From Flavicella marina (lineage in GTDB: Bacteria; Bacteroidota; Bacteroidia; Flavobacteriales; Flavobacteriaceae): a stretch of DNA of 64,000 nucleotides. Under the pieces are notes generated by a model. It saw only the letters and a list, made by a program, of their open reading frames with translations. It ran no database searches and was not told where the DNA came from. Made by a program: the position numbers and the translations under genes. The stretch's first letter is position 1. Every line of letters begins with the position of its first letter. Below are positions 33,609 to 41,774 of the stretch, piece by piece. The stretch is from assembly GCF_009193215.1 (NCBI RefSeq), contig NZ_VYVA01000003.1, positions 1 through 64,000 on the forward strand, read 5' to 3'.

Positions 33609-34247
33609 TTATTTTTGAATGTATGGAGATTGAATAAATGCTTGTTCGATTGCATCAACGGCTCTGTTGATATTTGTTGTTTCGTAAGTGCTTAACACAC
33701 CAAAACTTACAGCATTCCAAATGGTGTTTATTCTCATTCCAGGAGCGCTGTTTTTAAAATCTCCAAATTCGATTAACAAATCACCTGTGTTGTAATTGTA
33801 TGTTGAACAATATGGATAGTAGTATCCTCCTCCAGGGTACCAACCCCAAGGTGGGTAATATCCTGGGTAACCACCCCACCAACCCCAACAGTTAGTTCCT
33901 GTATTTTTGGCTTTGATAATGGTAGTTGCGATTGCGATATCAGCATCAGAAAGTGTTGGGTCTACAGTTCTTGTGTACCCTCGATTGTTCATGTTTGCTA
34001 CTATTTCATTGATAATAGGGTCTGAAGCTGGTGGTACAATAATACTGTCATCTTTTATGGTATTTGAAAAAAGGAAAATAGTATCTGATAGGTAGTATTT
34101 ATCATAATCTGTGAAGTCTGCTTCTAGATCTACATCTGTTGCGACAACAAAATCATATGAAAGTTGGCTAAGATCTGGTGACCTGTAGCATGAGTTTAGT
34201 ATTGCCAAGGCAAAGACCAAACCTACTAATTGCATGGTTTTTTTCAT
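33609..34247 (-). CDS. DUF4136-type lipoprotein
   Basis: 212 residues. Lipobox LNSCYR (Cys ~20), an N-terminal beta-alpha unit (YDFVVATDVDLEADFTDYDKY), a middle GDADIAI-like block (LSDADIAIATTI), an aromatic stretch (WGWWGGYPGYYPPWGWYPGGG) and a late GDLLIEFGDF motif match the DUF4136 layout. These are small envelope lipoproteins of unknown function. The aromatic-glycine insert resembles those in the repeat protein at 27465-29501 and the lipoprotein at 36668-37336. Confidence 0.65.
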   Translation of the reverse strand: MKKTMQLVGLVFALAILNSCYRSPDLSQLSYDFVVATDVDLEADFTDYDKYYLSDTIFLFSNTIKDDSIIVPPASDPIINEIVANMNNRGYTRTVDPTLSDADIAIATTIIKAKNTGTNCWGWWGGYPGYYPPWGWYPGGGYYYPYCSTYNYNTGDLLIEFGDFKNSAPGMRINTIWNAVSFGVLSTYETTNINRAVDAIEQAFIQSPYIQK

Positions 34248-34275
34248 TTGTGTTTATTTTGGGTATTCTATAATT

Positions 34276-35328
34276 TTAATTAAAACGGTAGTTCAAAGAT
34301 ACTAAAACAGATTTTCTGTCACCAATAAAACCTACTTCAGATCGTAACATCCAATTTTTGTTGTGTTGGTATTGCGCACCAATCAGTCCATTCCAAGCTT
34401 GTTTGACTTCTTTATCGATTCCATATTTTACGATTCCTTCTCCATCGGCTTCGTCGATAGCATCAATAATAGGGCCTATAGTCTTGTCTGCAATTATTTT
34501 TTGAGGCGGCGTTGCTTCGTTGTCGTACCAGTCTCTATAATTAGCTACAATTTCATCAGCTTTTTCCCAAGTTTCAGGCGGCAATGCTTCGTTTAATTTT
34601 AACTGTCCACTCGTTTCTGAGCTTAATTCAACACGCATGGCACCTACCCATAAACCAACATTTCTGTAAGGTTTAGATGAGTGTACAAAATTATGTCCGA
34701 ATCTAAAACCAAGAGTCGACACCTTAACCGATTTGTCGAGTAATTCGGGTTTTGTCCATGATAAGTTTCCATCAACGGCAATCCAAACAGGTCCTACTCC
34801 TCCTGCAGCTGTAGCTCCAAAACCTGCTGTTTTTACACCTTGTTCTACCACCGATTTTAGACCTAAGGGCTTGTTTCCGATTTTGTCTAGATTTACTTCA
34901 GTAATAGAATTACCTACACCAAAAATACCGTATACATTTAAAAATGGGAAAACCCATAAATCGGGGCGTACCATTAGCGTTTGCGCTGTACTGTAGTTGT
35001 CTCCAAAACCTACAAAATCGATTTCAGTTAACGGGAAATCTTGATTGTCGTTTTGAAAACCAAGTTGCAAGTTGTCAATAATTAGTCCTTGTTTTACCCA
35101 GAAATAATTAGCCATTAGCCCTACAGGATAGGGGATGTCAAAACCTTCTGAATAGGCAGCTTGCCCCCAAATAGGAAAAACTTTCTTGTAATCTATCTGT
35201 TTGATACTATCTGTATATGCCTTATGAATTGGCATTATTTTTTTAGAAGAGTATTGTGCGTTGGTTTTCTGAATTGAAAATAAGAACGCGCAAATGAATA
35301 ATAGAGGATAGGTTGCTTTAATTTTCAT
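34276..35328 (-). CDS. Outer-membrane protein of unknown function
   Basis: 350 residues from the ATG at 35326-35328 (MKIKATYPLLFICAFLF), which begins a good signal peptide cleaved near KTNAQ; the open frame to 35391 overlaps the upstream gene. The rest is beta-rich with alternating strands (PVGLMANYFWVKQGL, FGATAAGGVGPVWIAVDGNLSW blocks) and ends in VSLNYRFN, the terminal strand of a barrel. The upstream gene stops one base before this start. Function unknown. Confidence 0.62.
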   Translation of the reverse strand: MKIKATYPLLFICAFLFSIQKTNAQYSSKKIMPIHKAYTDSIKQIDYKKVFPIWGQAAYSEGFDIPYPVGLMANYFWVKQGLIIDNLQLGFQNDNQDFPLTEIDFVGFGDNYSTAQTLMVRPDLWVFPFLNVYGIFGVGNSITEVNLDKIGNKPLGLKSVVEQGVKTAGFGATAAGGVGPVWIAVDGNLSWTKPELLDKSVKVSTLGFRFGHNFVHSSKPYRNVGLWVGAMRVELSSETSGQLKLNEALPPETWEKADEIVANYRDWYDNEATPPQKIIADKTIGPIIDAIDEADGEGIVKYGIDKEVKQAWNGLIGAQYQHNKNWMLRSEVGFIGDRKSVLVSLNYRFN

Positions 35329-35329
35329 A

Positions 35330-36046
35330 CTATTCTTGTTTTGATTTTGCTTCACGTTTCTTTTTTGCGTCACCTGCACCGATGGGTACATTTAGTTTTA
35401 AAAAGAGTGAATTGTTTTTTGTGCCAGGGCTGTTTTTATAAACGTCTACCATACCAATATAGTATTTGACACCTAGAGTCATTCCGTCGTTTTTCATTAA
35501 ACGATAGCCTGTTCCTATGGTGATTCCAGCGTCAATTTTGTTTATTTGATCTTCGTTAAAGGTTTTTATTTTTATCGACTCATTATCGCTTTTGTAATTG
35601 AATTCTACATGCGCTTTGTGCATCCATCCAAGTTGTGGGCCACCTTCAAAGTAAATTCTGTTTTTTAGACTGTATTTTAAAAGGATAGGTACTATGAAAT
35701 AGCTTAATTCTTGACTGTATGATCCGGCTTCTGGCTCGATAGGTATGTTTAAAAGGTTCAATTCGTCAGTAGATAAATTGTTAGTACCTAGCGTTGATTT
35801 TACCAATACTCCCGTGTCTAAATGTAGTCGTTCTTTTAAAGTGATGTCAAAATAAAAACCAAGATTGTAATTTCGAATACTACCGTCTCCAAAATCTGAG
35901 ATGTTGGCCCAGTTTACTCCTCCTTCTAATCCGAACTCTAATCCAGGTGAATTTAGTTTGTCACCAAACAATAAACTTAATAATACTTGAGAATTTGCTG
36001 TAGAGCAAACAAAAACGAAGACGATTAAACTTACTAGTTTTTTCAA
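35330..36046 (-). CDS. Outer-membrane beta-barrel protein (PorT-like fold)
   Basis: 238 residues with a signal peptide (cleavage near STANSQ). Strand blocks such as LEFGLEGGVNWANI, HLDTGVLVKSTLG and IGTGYRLMKNDGMTLGVKYYIG fit the PorT-family barrel of Bacteroidota. A basic tail (DAKKKREAKSKQE) follows. It lies one base from the glycine-zipper gene upstream and one base from the next gene downstream, so translation is probably coupled along this stretch. Confidence 0.65.
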   Translation of the reverse strand: MKKLVSLIVFVFVCSTANSQVLLSLLFGDKLNSPGLEFGLEGGVNWANISDFGDGSIRNYNLGFYFDITLKERLHLDTGVLVKSTLGTNNLSTDELNLLNIPIEPEAGSYSQELSYFIVPILLKYSLKNRIYFEGGPQLGWMHKAHVEFNYKSDNESIKIKTFNEDQINKIDAGITIGTGYRLMKNDGMTLGVKYYIGMVDVYKNSPGTKNNSLFLKLNVPIGAGDAKKKREAKSKQE

Positions 36047-36047
36047 A

Positions 36048-36644
36048 TTATTTCTCGATATCTAGCCAGTTTACAACAAGTGGCTCGGTTAATTGAAATG
36101 TGCCTTCGGTTCCTTTAGGGAAGTAGATTACTGTACCAGGTTGCAACATACCTACTGCTGCACCTACAGCAGCACCTTTACCGGCTCCTTCGCCACCATC
36201 AAATGCAGCACCGACCCCGGCACCGATTGCAGCTTTTCTTAGGGTGTTTCTTCCGTTTCCTTGAGTTTCAACTTGTTTTCCTTCTGTCTTACAAGTTTGT
36301 ACAAAGTTGTCTATAATGAATCCTCCTACGGTTATGGCGAATTTGCTTCCTCTTCTTTTGGTGTGTTCTGATACCAACACTTCCATCTGGACGAGTGTTC
36401 CTTTTGGGATCAATACTTTGCCTTTTGAGGTTACATCTCTATCTAAGTCGACAAAAAAGTGATCACCGACTTTAAAGTTTTTTGCGTAGACATCTTTCGA
36501 TACTTTTAAGAATAAGATGGTTCCGACTGGTAGCGTTGGGTAGTCTTTCGAAGCCTCTGTGTTATTTGCTTCTTGCGCGGTTGACACAGTTGATGTGAAA
36601 GTAAAACACAACGTTAAGAATAAAAATAAAAGAGATTTTTTCAT
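36048..36644 (-). CDS. Secreted glycine-zipper protein
   Basis: 198 residues: signal peptide (cleavage near VSTAQ), a beta domain of about 90 residues (LPVGTILFLKVSKDVYAKNF and GKVLIPKGTLVQMEV blocks) that resembles SAF/TrbI-like modules setting material at the periplasmic face, then a glycine-zipper (AAIGAGVGAAFDGGEGAGKG) likely to insert in or lie on a membrane, and a short C-terminal strand. Glycine zippers are common in envelope-stress and barrel-assembly accessory lipoproteins. No named family; gap of 23 bases to the upstream lipoprotein gene. Confidence 0.6.
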   Translation of the reverse strand: MKKSLLFLFLTLCFTFTSTVSTAQEANNTEASKDYPTLPVGTILFLKVSKDVYAKNFKVGDHFFVDLDRDVTSKGKVLIPKGTLVQMEVLVSEHTKRRGSKFAITVGGFIIDNFVQTCKTEGKQVETQGNGRNTLRKAAIGAGVGAAFDGGEGAGKGAAVGAAVGMLQPGTVIYFPKGTEGTFQLTEPLVVNWLDIEK

Positions 36645-36667
36645 TTTTTAAAAGATTTAATGATGAA

Positions 36668-37336
36668 TTATTTTAAGCTTTTTGCAATTTTTTCTACATA
36701 TTCTTCTGCAGCGGTATATACTGTTTCAGGGTCTTTTACAGCTGAAGTGACAACAGCGACAAGTTGTTCTGTTGATGAAAGATCTAAATTAAATATTACA
36801 GTTTCTAATACGTATGCAACTCTAACTTCTGTACTTGTTGTTGAAGGCACGTAACTTTCGTAGGTTGGGTGTGAATATGGGTGGTTGTAGTAGCCATAAA
36901 ATCCTCCGTAGTATTGAGGGTATAAACTGCTGTAACTACCACCGGTGTAATAACCTCCATGTTGCGTGGTAACGGTTTTTTCAGAACGTCTTTTGACACT
37001 TGTTAAGATAATGGCGTGGTATCCCATCTCTTTAATATTGTTGACAAACTCAATTTTTTCTTCATCAGAAAGTTGTCTTTGGTCATTAAAGATGGGTATT
37101 TTCATATAGCTGGTACTAGCTTTCAAACCTTTCTTTTTTAAATGACTCACCATTTGTTCTTCGAAAGCTCCTCTTTTTTTGTTGTCTTCAGTTCTAGTGA
37201 TTACTAATATGTTTTGATCCTTTAGGGTATCTATTTTATCAGATTTCCAAGCGTTAATTACTTCAACACTTGACACACAAGAAGTAAAAATTGTTGTAAA
37301 AATGATGAAAGCTAAGTATAGGGTGTTTTTTTTCAT
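36668..37336 (-). CDS. Lipoprotein of unknown function (DUF4136-related)
   Basis: 222 residues. Lipobox FTSCVS (Cys ~20), then an alternating fold with ILVITRTEDNKKRGAFEEQM and GYHAIILTSVKRRSEKTV, a Tyr/Gly/Pro stretch (GGSYSSLYPQYYGGFYGYY) and an alpha/beta C-terminus. The order resembles DUF4136-like lipoproteins with an inserted aromatic loop. It is the first gene of the thirteen-gene leftward envelope cluster, downstream of the TACATTTG promoter box at 37369-37376. Confidence 0.6.
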   Translation of the reverse strand: MKKNTLYLAFIIFTTIFTSCVSSVEVINAWKSDKIDTLKDQNILVITRTEDNKKRGAFEEQMVSHLKKKGLKASTSYMKIPIFNDQRQLSDEEKIEFVNNIKEMGYHAIILTSVKRRSEKTVTTQHGGYYTGGSYSSLYPQYYGGFYGYYNHPYSHPTYESYVPSTTSTEVRVAYVLETVIFNLDLSSTEQLVAVVTSAVKDPETVYTAAEEYVEKIAKSLK

Positions 37337-37368
37337 GTATAGGTTGTTGTAGGTGGTATTTTTTATGG

Positions 37369-37376
37369 CAAATGTA
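37369..37376 (-). promoter_or_regulatory. -7 promoter box of the envelope cluster
   Basis: TACATTTG on the minus strand, 32 bases before the first gene of the leftward envelope cluster. Confidence 0.5.
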
Positions 37377-37501
37377 ACCTTTAATAATATCTTTCTATTT
37401 CTAAATTAATGAGTTTTTTCGAGAAATGAAAAAAATGTGAGTACAATGTGTAGTTCTGACGTTGAATTTGAAGTAGTCTTACAGGTTTTAGGATATAAAA
37501 A

Positions 37502-37536
37502 GACCCCTTTTTAAATGTAGTATTTAAAAAGGGGTC
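37502..37536 (-). terminator. Terminator of the second FNR-like regulator gene
   Basis: A perfect 15-bp stem (37502-37516 with 37522-37536), GC-rich at its base, followed by a U run on the minus strand, 22 bases beyond the stop codon. Confidence 0.88.
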
Positions 37537-37558
37537 GGTGTATTTGTGTTGCTTTTGT

Positions 37559-38263
37559 TTAACTATCTAGAAAATAATTATGTTCTGAGATTTCTTTTTT
37601 CAACAAGTCAACGTTTAATATTCCTAGTTTTTTTCCTTTAGAAACAAGCAGTTTCTCTTTTTTTAAGCTAGAAATGATACGAATTACTTGCTCTTCGGTT
37701 GTTCCTGCAAAATCTGCAAAATCTTTACGTGGCAATTGTATGTTGAAAAAACCATCTTCGCTTTGACCAAACTTTCGATTGATGTATAAGAAAGAATCGA
37801 TTACTTTTTCACGAACTGTCATTTGAGCAAATTTTCTAACTTTAGTTTCAGATCTGTTGAGTTCTTCAGAATAAAAAAGCATCAAATCAAAAGTAAGATC
37901 TGGTATGTCGTGTAGCATTTTCATCATGATGTCATTTGTGAAATTACACAGATGTGTTTCTTTAATTGCCAATGCACCGATAGGGTAGTTTTTACCCGAA
38001 CCAAAACCTCTATGCCCGATAATTTCTCCATCATGTGCAAATCGAACAATTTGCTCTCTTCCGTAAATCCCGGTTTTTACTACCTTAACTTGGCCTTTTC
38101 TTACAAAAAATAGTCCATGAGCAGGAGCTCCTTCCATAATAAATTGCTGAGATTTTTTGCATTTGATGTTGTGTTTTTCGTCTAAGTATTTTTCAATACT
38201 CGGATTCTTAATGTTTTTTTTAATCAAGCAGTCGGCGTTCTCACATGTAATACAATCAGACAT
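37559..38263 (-). CDS. FNR-like Crp-family regulator with N-terminal cysteine cluster (paralogue 2)
   Basis: 234 residues, close to the regulator at 23921-24625. Cys4, Cys7, Cys12 and Cys106 (THLCNF) are the candidate [4Fe-4S] ligands, as in FNR. The cyclic-nucleotide-like fold includes FIMEGAPAHGLFF, and the winged HTH (RKDFADFAGTTEEQVIRII) has the same recognition helix as paralogue 1, so both should bind the same DNA sequence. It is divergent from nirB, and its promoter carries TACGTA boxes. It probably adjusts nitrogen-oxide genes to oxygen or NO; both ligand and targets are inferred. Confidence 0.88.
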   Translation of the reverse strand: MSDCITCENADCLIKKNIKNPSIEKYLDEKHNIKCKKSQQFIMEGAPAHGLFFVRKGQVKVVKTGIYGREQIVRFAHDGEIIGHRGFGSGKNYPIGALAIKETHLCNFTNDIMMKMLHDIPDLTFDLMLFYSEELNRSETKVRKFAQMTVREKVIDSFLYINRKFGQSEDGFFNIQLPRKDFADFAGTTEEQVIRIISSLKKEKLLVSKGKKLGILNVDLLKKEISEHNYFLDS

Positions 38264-38291
38264 AACATTCGTTTTAGTGGTATTGTGTTGA

Positions 38292-38332
38292 CAAAATTAC
38301 GTATTTTTTTTAACACTACGTATTAATACTTA
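38292..38332 (-). promoter_or_regulatory. Promoter of FNR-like regulator 2 with TACGTA boxes
   Basis: The -7 box TAATTTTG (minus strand, 38292-38299) overlaps a TACGTA hexamer at 38298-38303. A 7-2-7 repeat TACGTAT-TA-ATACTTA lies at 38317-38332. Confidence 0.6.
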
Positions 38333-38583
38333 AAAATAAACTATTTTTTTACATTCGAAAGTATGTTTTATACACGTAATATTATGTTAGTGACCGTGTT
38401 TGAGTATGATGAGTTGTTTTGGGTATACTGCGTTTTGAACAGTTGGTAAAATGATAAATCGCAGGTATTAAATACGAGTATTGTAATATTTAGGTATATA
38501 TACTGTTGAATTATTAGAATACTGAGATTTTTTTAAGAAAGAGTTAATAATTCGTTTAAATACCTAAAAAACAAATCCGAAAG

Positions 38584-38615
38584 TACGTATGTTTACGTAA
38601 AATTACGTAGTTTTG
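38584..38615 (+). promoter_or_regulatory. nirB promoter with three phased TACGTA boxes
   Basis: TACGTA hexamers start at 38584, 38594 and 38604, exactly 10 bp apart, so they face one side of the helix. The last two form the perfect dyad TACGTAA-AA-TTACGTA (38594-38609), and the third overlaps the -7 box TAGTTTTG (38608-38615). The rest of the 378-bp gap between regulator 2 and nirB (38264-38641) is AT-rich with no gene. Confidence 0.7.
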
Positions 38616-38641
38616 CATTGTTAATAATAAACACAAAGAGT

Positions 38642-41158
38642 ATGAAAACGATTTTAGTTATAGGAAACGGTATGGTAGGTTATAAATTTTGCGAGAAATT
38701 TGTAGCAAAAGCAAATCTTGCTGAGTTCAAACTAATAGTATTCGGTGAAGAGCCTAGACCAGCTTATGATAGAGTTCATTTGAGTGAGTATTTTGCAGAT
38801 CAAAATGCAGAGCGTTTGAGTATGGCTCCAAGGTCTTGGTATGAGGAAAACGGAATAGAGTTAATTACAAATGAACGTGTAACAGATATTCATAGAGCGA
38901 ATAAAACAATTACTACGATAAGTGATAAAGAATATTCGTATGATTATATCATATTAGCAACAGGTTCTTCTGCTTTTGTTCCACCAATTCCGGGTGTTGA
39001 AAAAGATGGAGTTTTTGTATACAGAACTATTGAAGATTTGGATGCAACGATGGCATATGTGGAAGAGATAAAAAAGCAAAAGCCTGATGGTAAAGCTGCT
39101 ATTTTAGGGGGAGGTCTTTTAGGGTTAGAAGCCGGGAAAGCAATTATTGACATGGGACTTGATGTGTCTGTTGTTGAATTTGCACCGCGTTTGATGCCGA
39201 GACAGTTAGATAACGATGCCAGTAAAGTACTTCAAGGAAAATTAGAAGATTTAGGAATTGATATTCTTTTGAATAAAGGAACTCAAAACATTGAAGGAGA
39301 AGGAGCTATCACAGGAATGAAGTTCTCTAAAGATGAAACTTTACCTGTAGATATGTTGTTAGTTTCTGCTGGTATTCGTCCGAGAGATGAACTAGCAAAA
39401 ACTTGTGGATTGGAAGTTGGAACAAGAGGAGGTATTCTTGTTACAAATGATATGAAAACTTCGGATGAGAACATTTATGCTATCGGAGAATGTGCTTTGT
39501 TAAACCAAATGATTTATGGTTTAGTTGCTCCAGGGTACGATATGGCAGCTGTTGCTGTTGATCAAATTTTAGGAGAATCAGAAGCTGCAATGCCAACTTC
39601 AATTGATATGTCAACAAAATTAAAGTTGAGCGGTATTGATGTAGCTAGTTTTGGTGATGCTTTGAATGAAAGTAAAGAAGGAGTTAGTATTGTTTATGAA
39701 AATAAATTTCAAGGAATTTATAAAACCATCAACGTTTCTAAAGACGGTAAGTCGTTATTAGGAGGTATTTTGGTTGGTGATGCAAGTGATTACAATATGT
39801 TGCATCAAATATTTTTAAATGGATTGCCAATTCCAGAAAACCCTGAAGATCTGATTTTAGGTTCTAGAGGAGGTGAAGGAGCAAGTATGGGGTCTGTTTT
39901 AGATTTACCAGATGAAGCAGTAGTATGTTCATGTGAGTCTGTTACAAAAGGAGCAATTTGTTGTAAAATTGAAGAAGGAGTTGATACCTTAAAAGGATTG
40001 GCTGCTGACACAAAAGTAACTACGGGTTGTGGTGGATGTAAACCAATGGTTCAAGATATTTTGGATGAAACTTTAAAAGCTTCAGGTAAAGCGGTGAAAC
40101 AAAATATTTGCGAGCATTTTGATTATTCAAGACAAGAATTGTTTGATATCATTTCGACAAAGGGTATCAAATCATATGATGAGATTTTAGATTCTCATGG
40201 TAAAGGAAATGGTTGTGAAATATGTAAGCCTGCATTGGCTTCGTTGTTTGCGAGTATTTATAATGAAACAGCAAACGAACAAGAAACTATTCAAGATTCA
40301 AACGATAGGTTCTTGGCAAATATTCAAAGAAATGGTACTTATTCCGTTGTTCCTCGTGTAGCTGGTGGAGAAATTACACCACAACAGTTAATCGTATTAG
40401 GGGAAATTGCTAAGAAATATGACTTGTATACAAAAATTACAGGGGGGCAACGTATTGATATGTTTGGAGCTCGATTAGATGAGTTGCCAAAAATATGGAA
40501 AGACTTAATTGATGAAGGTTTTGAAAGTGGACATGCTTACGGTAAATCTTTAAGAACTGTAAAAAGTTGTGTGGGTTCTACTTGGTGTCGTTACGGAATG
40601 GACGAAAGTGTAAGTTTTGCTATTGAAGTAGAAAATAGATACAAAGGAATCCGTTCTCCGCATAAATTTAAAGGAGGAGTTTCGGGATGTATACGTGAAT
40701 GTGCAGAAGCAAGATGTAAAGATTTTGGAATGATTGCTGTTGAAGGTGGATGGAACTTATATGTTGCCGGAAACGGAGGAGCAAATCCGAAACATGCTGA
40801 GTTATTGGCAGAAAAAATTGACAATGAAACGGTGGTAAAGTACATCGACAGATTCTTGATGTTTTATATAAAAACAGCATTGCCTTTACAAAGAACAGCA
40901 GCTTGGTTGGATAAATTAGAAGGTGGAATTGAGTATCTGAAAGATGTCGTAATTAACGATACATTGGGTATCTGTGAAGATCTAGATAAAGAAATGGCAG
41001 GATTGATTGATACTTATAAATGTGAGTGGAAACAGGCCATTGAAAATATTGAAATACAAAATAGGTATAGTCATTTTGTAAACTCAGATGCGATCGACGA
41101 AAATTTAAATTTCGTTCCGTTAAGAGAGCAAAAAATGCCTGAATTGTGGGAAGCATAA
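38642..41158 (+). CDS. nirB: Assimilatory nitrite reductase, large subunit
   Basis: 838 residues from the ATG at 38642 (MKTILVIGNG); an ATG eight codons upstream is less likely. Order: FAD/NAD module (GNGMVGYKF, later AILGGGLLGLEAG), BFD [2Fe-2S] domain (CSCESV ... GCGGCKP), a second Cys-containing helical unit (NICEHF ... GCEICKP), then the nitrite reductase core with half domain GGEITPQQLIVLGEIA and the siroheme/[4Fe-4S] motifs CVGSTWC and CIREC. It reduces nitrite to ammonium with NADH in the cytoplasm, together with NirD. The TACGTA promoter suggests co-control with the nitrate reductase. Confidence 0.96.
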   Translation: MKTILVIGNGMVGYKFCEKFVAKANLAEFKLIVFGEEPRPAYDRVHLSEYFADQNAERLSMAPRSWYEENGIELITNERVTDIHRANKTITTISDKEYSYDYIILATGSSAFVPPIPGVEKDGVFVYRTIEDLDATMAYVEEIKKQKPDGKAAILGGGLLGLEAGKAIIDMGLDVSVVEFAPRLMPRQLDNDASKVLQGKLEDLGIDILLNKGTQNIEGEGAITGMKFSKDETLPVDMLLVSAGIRPRDELAKTCGLEVGTRGGILVTNDMKTSDENIYAIGECALLNQMIYGLVAPGYDMAAVAVDQILGESEAAMPTSIDMSTKLKLSGIDVASFGDALNESKEGVSIVYENKFQGIYKTINVSKDGKSLLGGILVGDASDYNMLHQIFLNGLPIPENPEDLILGSRGGEGASMGSVLDLPDEAVVCSCESVTKGAICCKIEEGVDTLKGLAADTKVTTGCGGCKPMVQDILDETLKASGKAVKQNICEHFDYSRQELFDIISTKGIKSYDEILDSHGKGNGCEICKPALASLFASIYNETANEQETIQDSNDRFLANIQRNGTYSVVPRVAGGEITPQQLIVLGEIAKKYDLYTKITGGQRIDMFGARLDELPKIWKDLIDEGFESGHAYGKSLRTVKSCVGSTWCRYGMDESVSFAIEVENRYKGIRSPHKFKGGVSGCIRECAEARCKDFGMIAVEGGWNLYVAGNGGANPKHAELLAEKIDNETVVKYIDRFLMFYIKTALPLQRTAAWLDKLEGGIEYLKDVVINDTLGICEDLDKEMAGLIDTYKCEWKQAIENIEIQNRYSHFVNSDAIDENLNFVPLREQKMPELWEA

Positions 41159-41180
41159 AGATAGTTTGATTTCTATGAAA

Positions 41181-41247
41181 AGAGGACCACGAAAATTCAA
41201 AGTCGATTCTTTGATAATTTAGGGTTGGTTTTGAATTGTGTTCCTCT
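41181..41247 (+). other. Two-arm inverted repeat between nirB and nirD
   Basis: AGAGGA pairs with TCCTCT (41181-41186, 41242-41247), and inside it AATTCAAA pairs with TTTGAATT (41194-41201, 41230-41237). The 127-bp gap is long for two subunits of one enzyme, and the structure may stabilise or process the mRNA. Confidence 0.5.
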
Positions 41248-41285
41248 GTAGAAATAATCATTAAAGAATTAAAAAAAAGAAGAGT

Positions 41286-41663
41286 ATGTCAGCATTATTA
41301 GAAAAGTATTTTACAACTGATGTAGATGAGGTAAAGGTGTGGTATAAAGCAGCACCAGTATCAAAATTTCCAGAAAATGGAGGAGCTTGTGTGAAATACA
41401 ACGACAAACAAATTGCGGTATTTAATTTTACGCGAGAAGGAAAATGGTATGCTTGTCAAAATTTATGTCCACATAAAATGGAGATGGTTTTGTCTAGAGG
41501 TATGATAGGTGATGATTGTGGTACTCCTAAAGTAGCATGCCCGTTGCATAAAAAAACATTCTCTTTAGAAAACGGAGAGAATTTGAATGGTGATTTAGAT
41601 GCGATTGCCGTGTATCCAGTAAAAATTGAAGATGGTTTTGTGTATTTAGGATTTTCTGAATAA
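41286..41663 (+). CDS. nirD: Assimilatory nitrite reductase, small subunit (Rieske-type)
   Basis: 125 residues. Rieske-like [2Fe-2S] ligands are visible as NLCPHKMEMVLSRG and VACPLHKKTFSLENG, that is, the two Cys-X-His pairs; many NirD proteins lack these ligands, so this is the cluster-binding version. It forms the small subunit of NADH-dependent nitrite reductase with NirB. It is 127 bases downstream of nirB with an inverted repeat between them, and precedes DUF4202. Confidence 0.93.
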   Translation: MSALLEKYFTTDVDEVKVWYKAAPVSKFPENGGACVKYNDKQIAVFNFTREGKWYACQNLCPHKMEMVLSRGMIGDDCGTPKVACPLHKKTFSLENGENLNGDLDAIAVYPVKIEDGFVYLGFSE

Positions 41664-41726
41664 GATTCTAATAATACAACCAACAAGTACAACTCGTTTT
41701 GAGGTACTTATAAATTATTATACTTA

Positions 41727-41761
41727 GAAAAGATTCAATACTTTTGGTGTTGAATCTTTTC
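41727..41761 (+). terminator. Hairpin between nirD and the DUF4202 gene
   Basis: A perfect 12-bp stem GAAAAGATTCAA / TTGAATCTTTTC (41727-41738 with 41750-41761) followed by AATTTTATT, ending 13 bases before the DUF4202 start codon. No promoter fits between them, so partial read-through is expected. Confidence 0.7.
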
Positions 41762-41774
41762 AATTTTATTAGGT

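Noticed and set aside
38427-38446. ACTG...CAGTT inverted arms upstream of nirB
   Set aside because: The spacer is 9 rather than 8 bases and it lies about 170 bp from the -7 box, so it does not match the other dyads.
40953-41261. A 102-codon minus-strand frame across the end of nirB
   Set aside because: Antisense to the conserved NirB C-terminus and without any recognisable domain.
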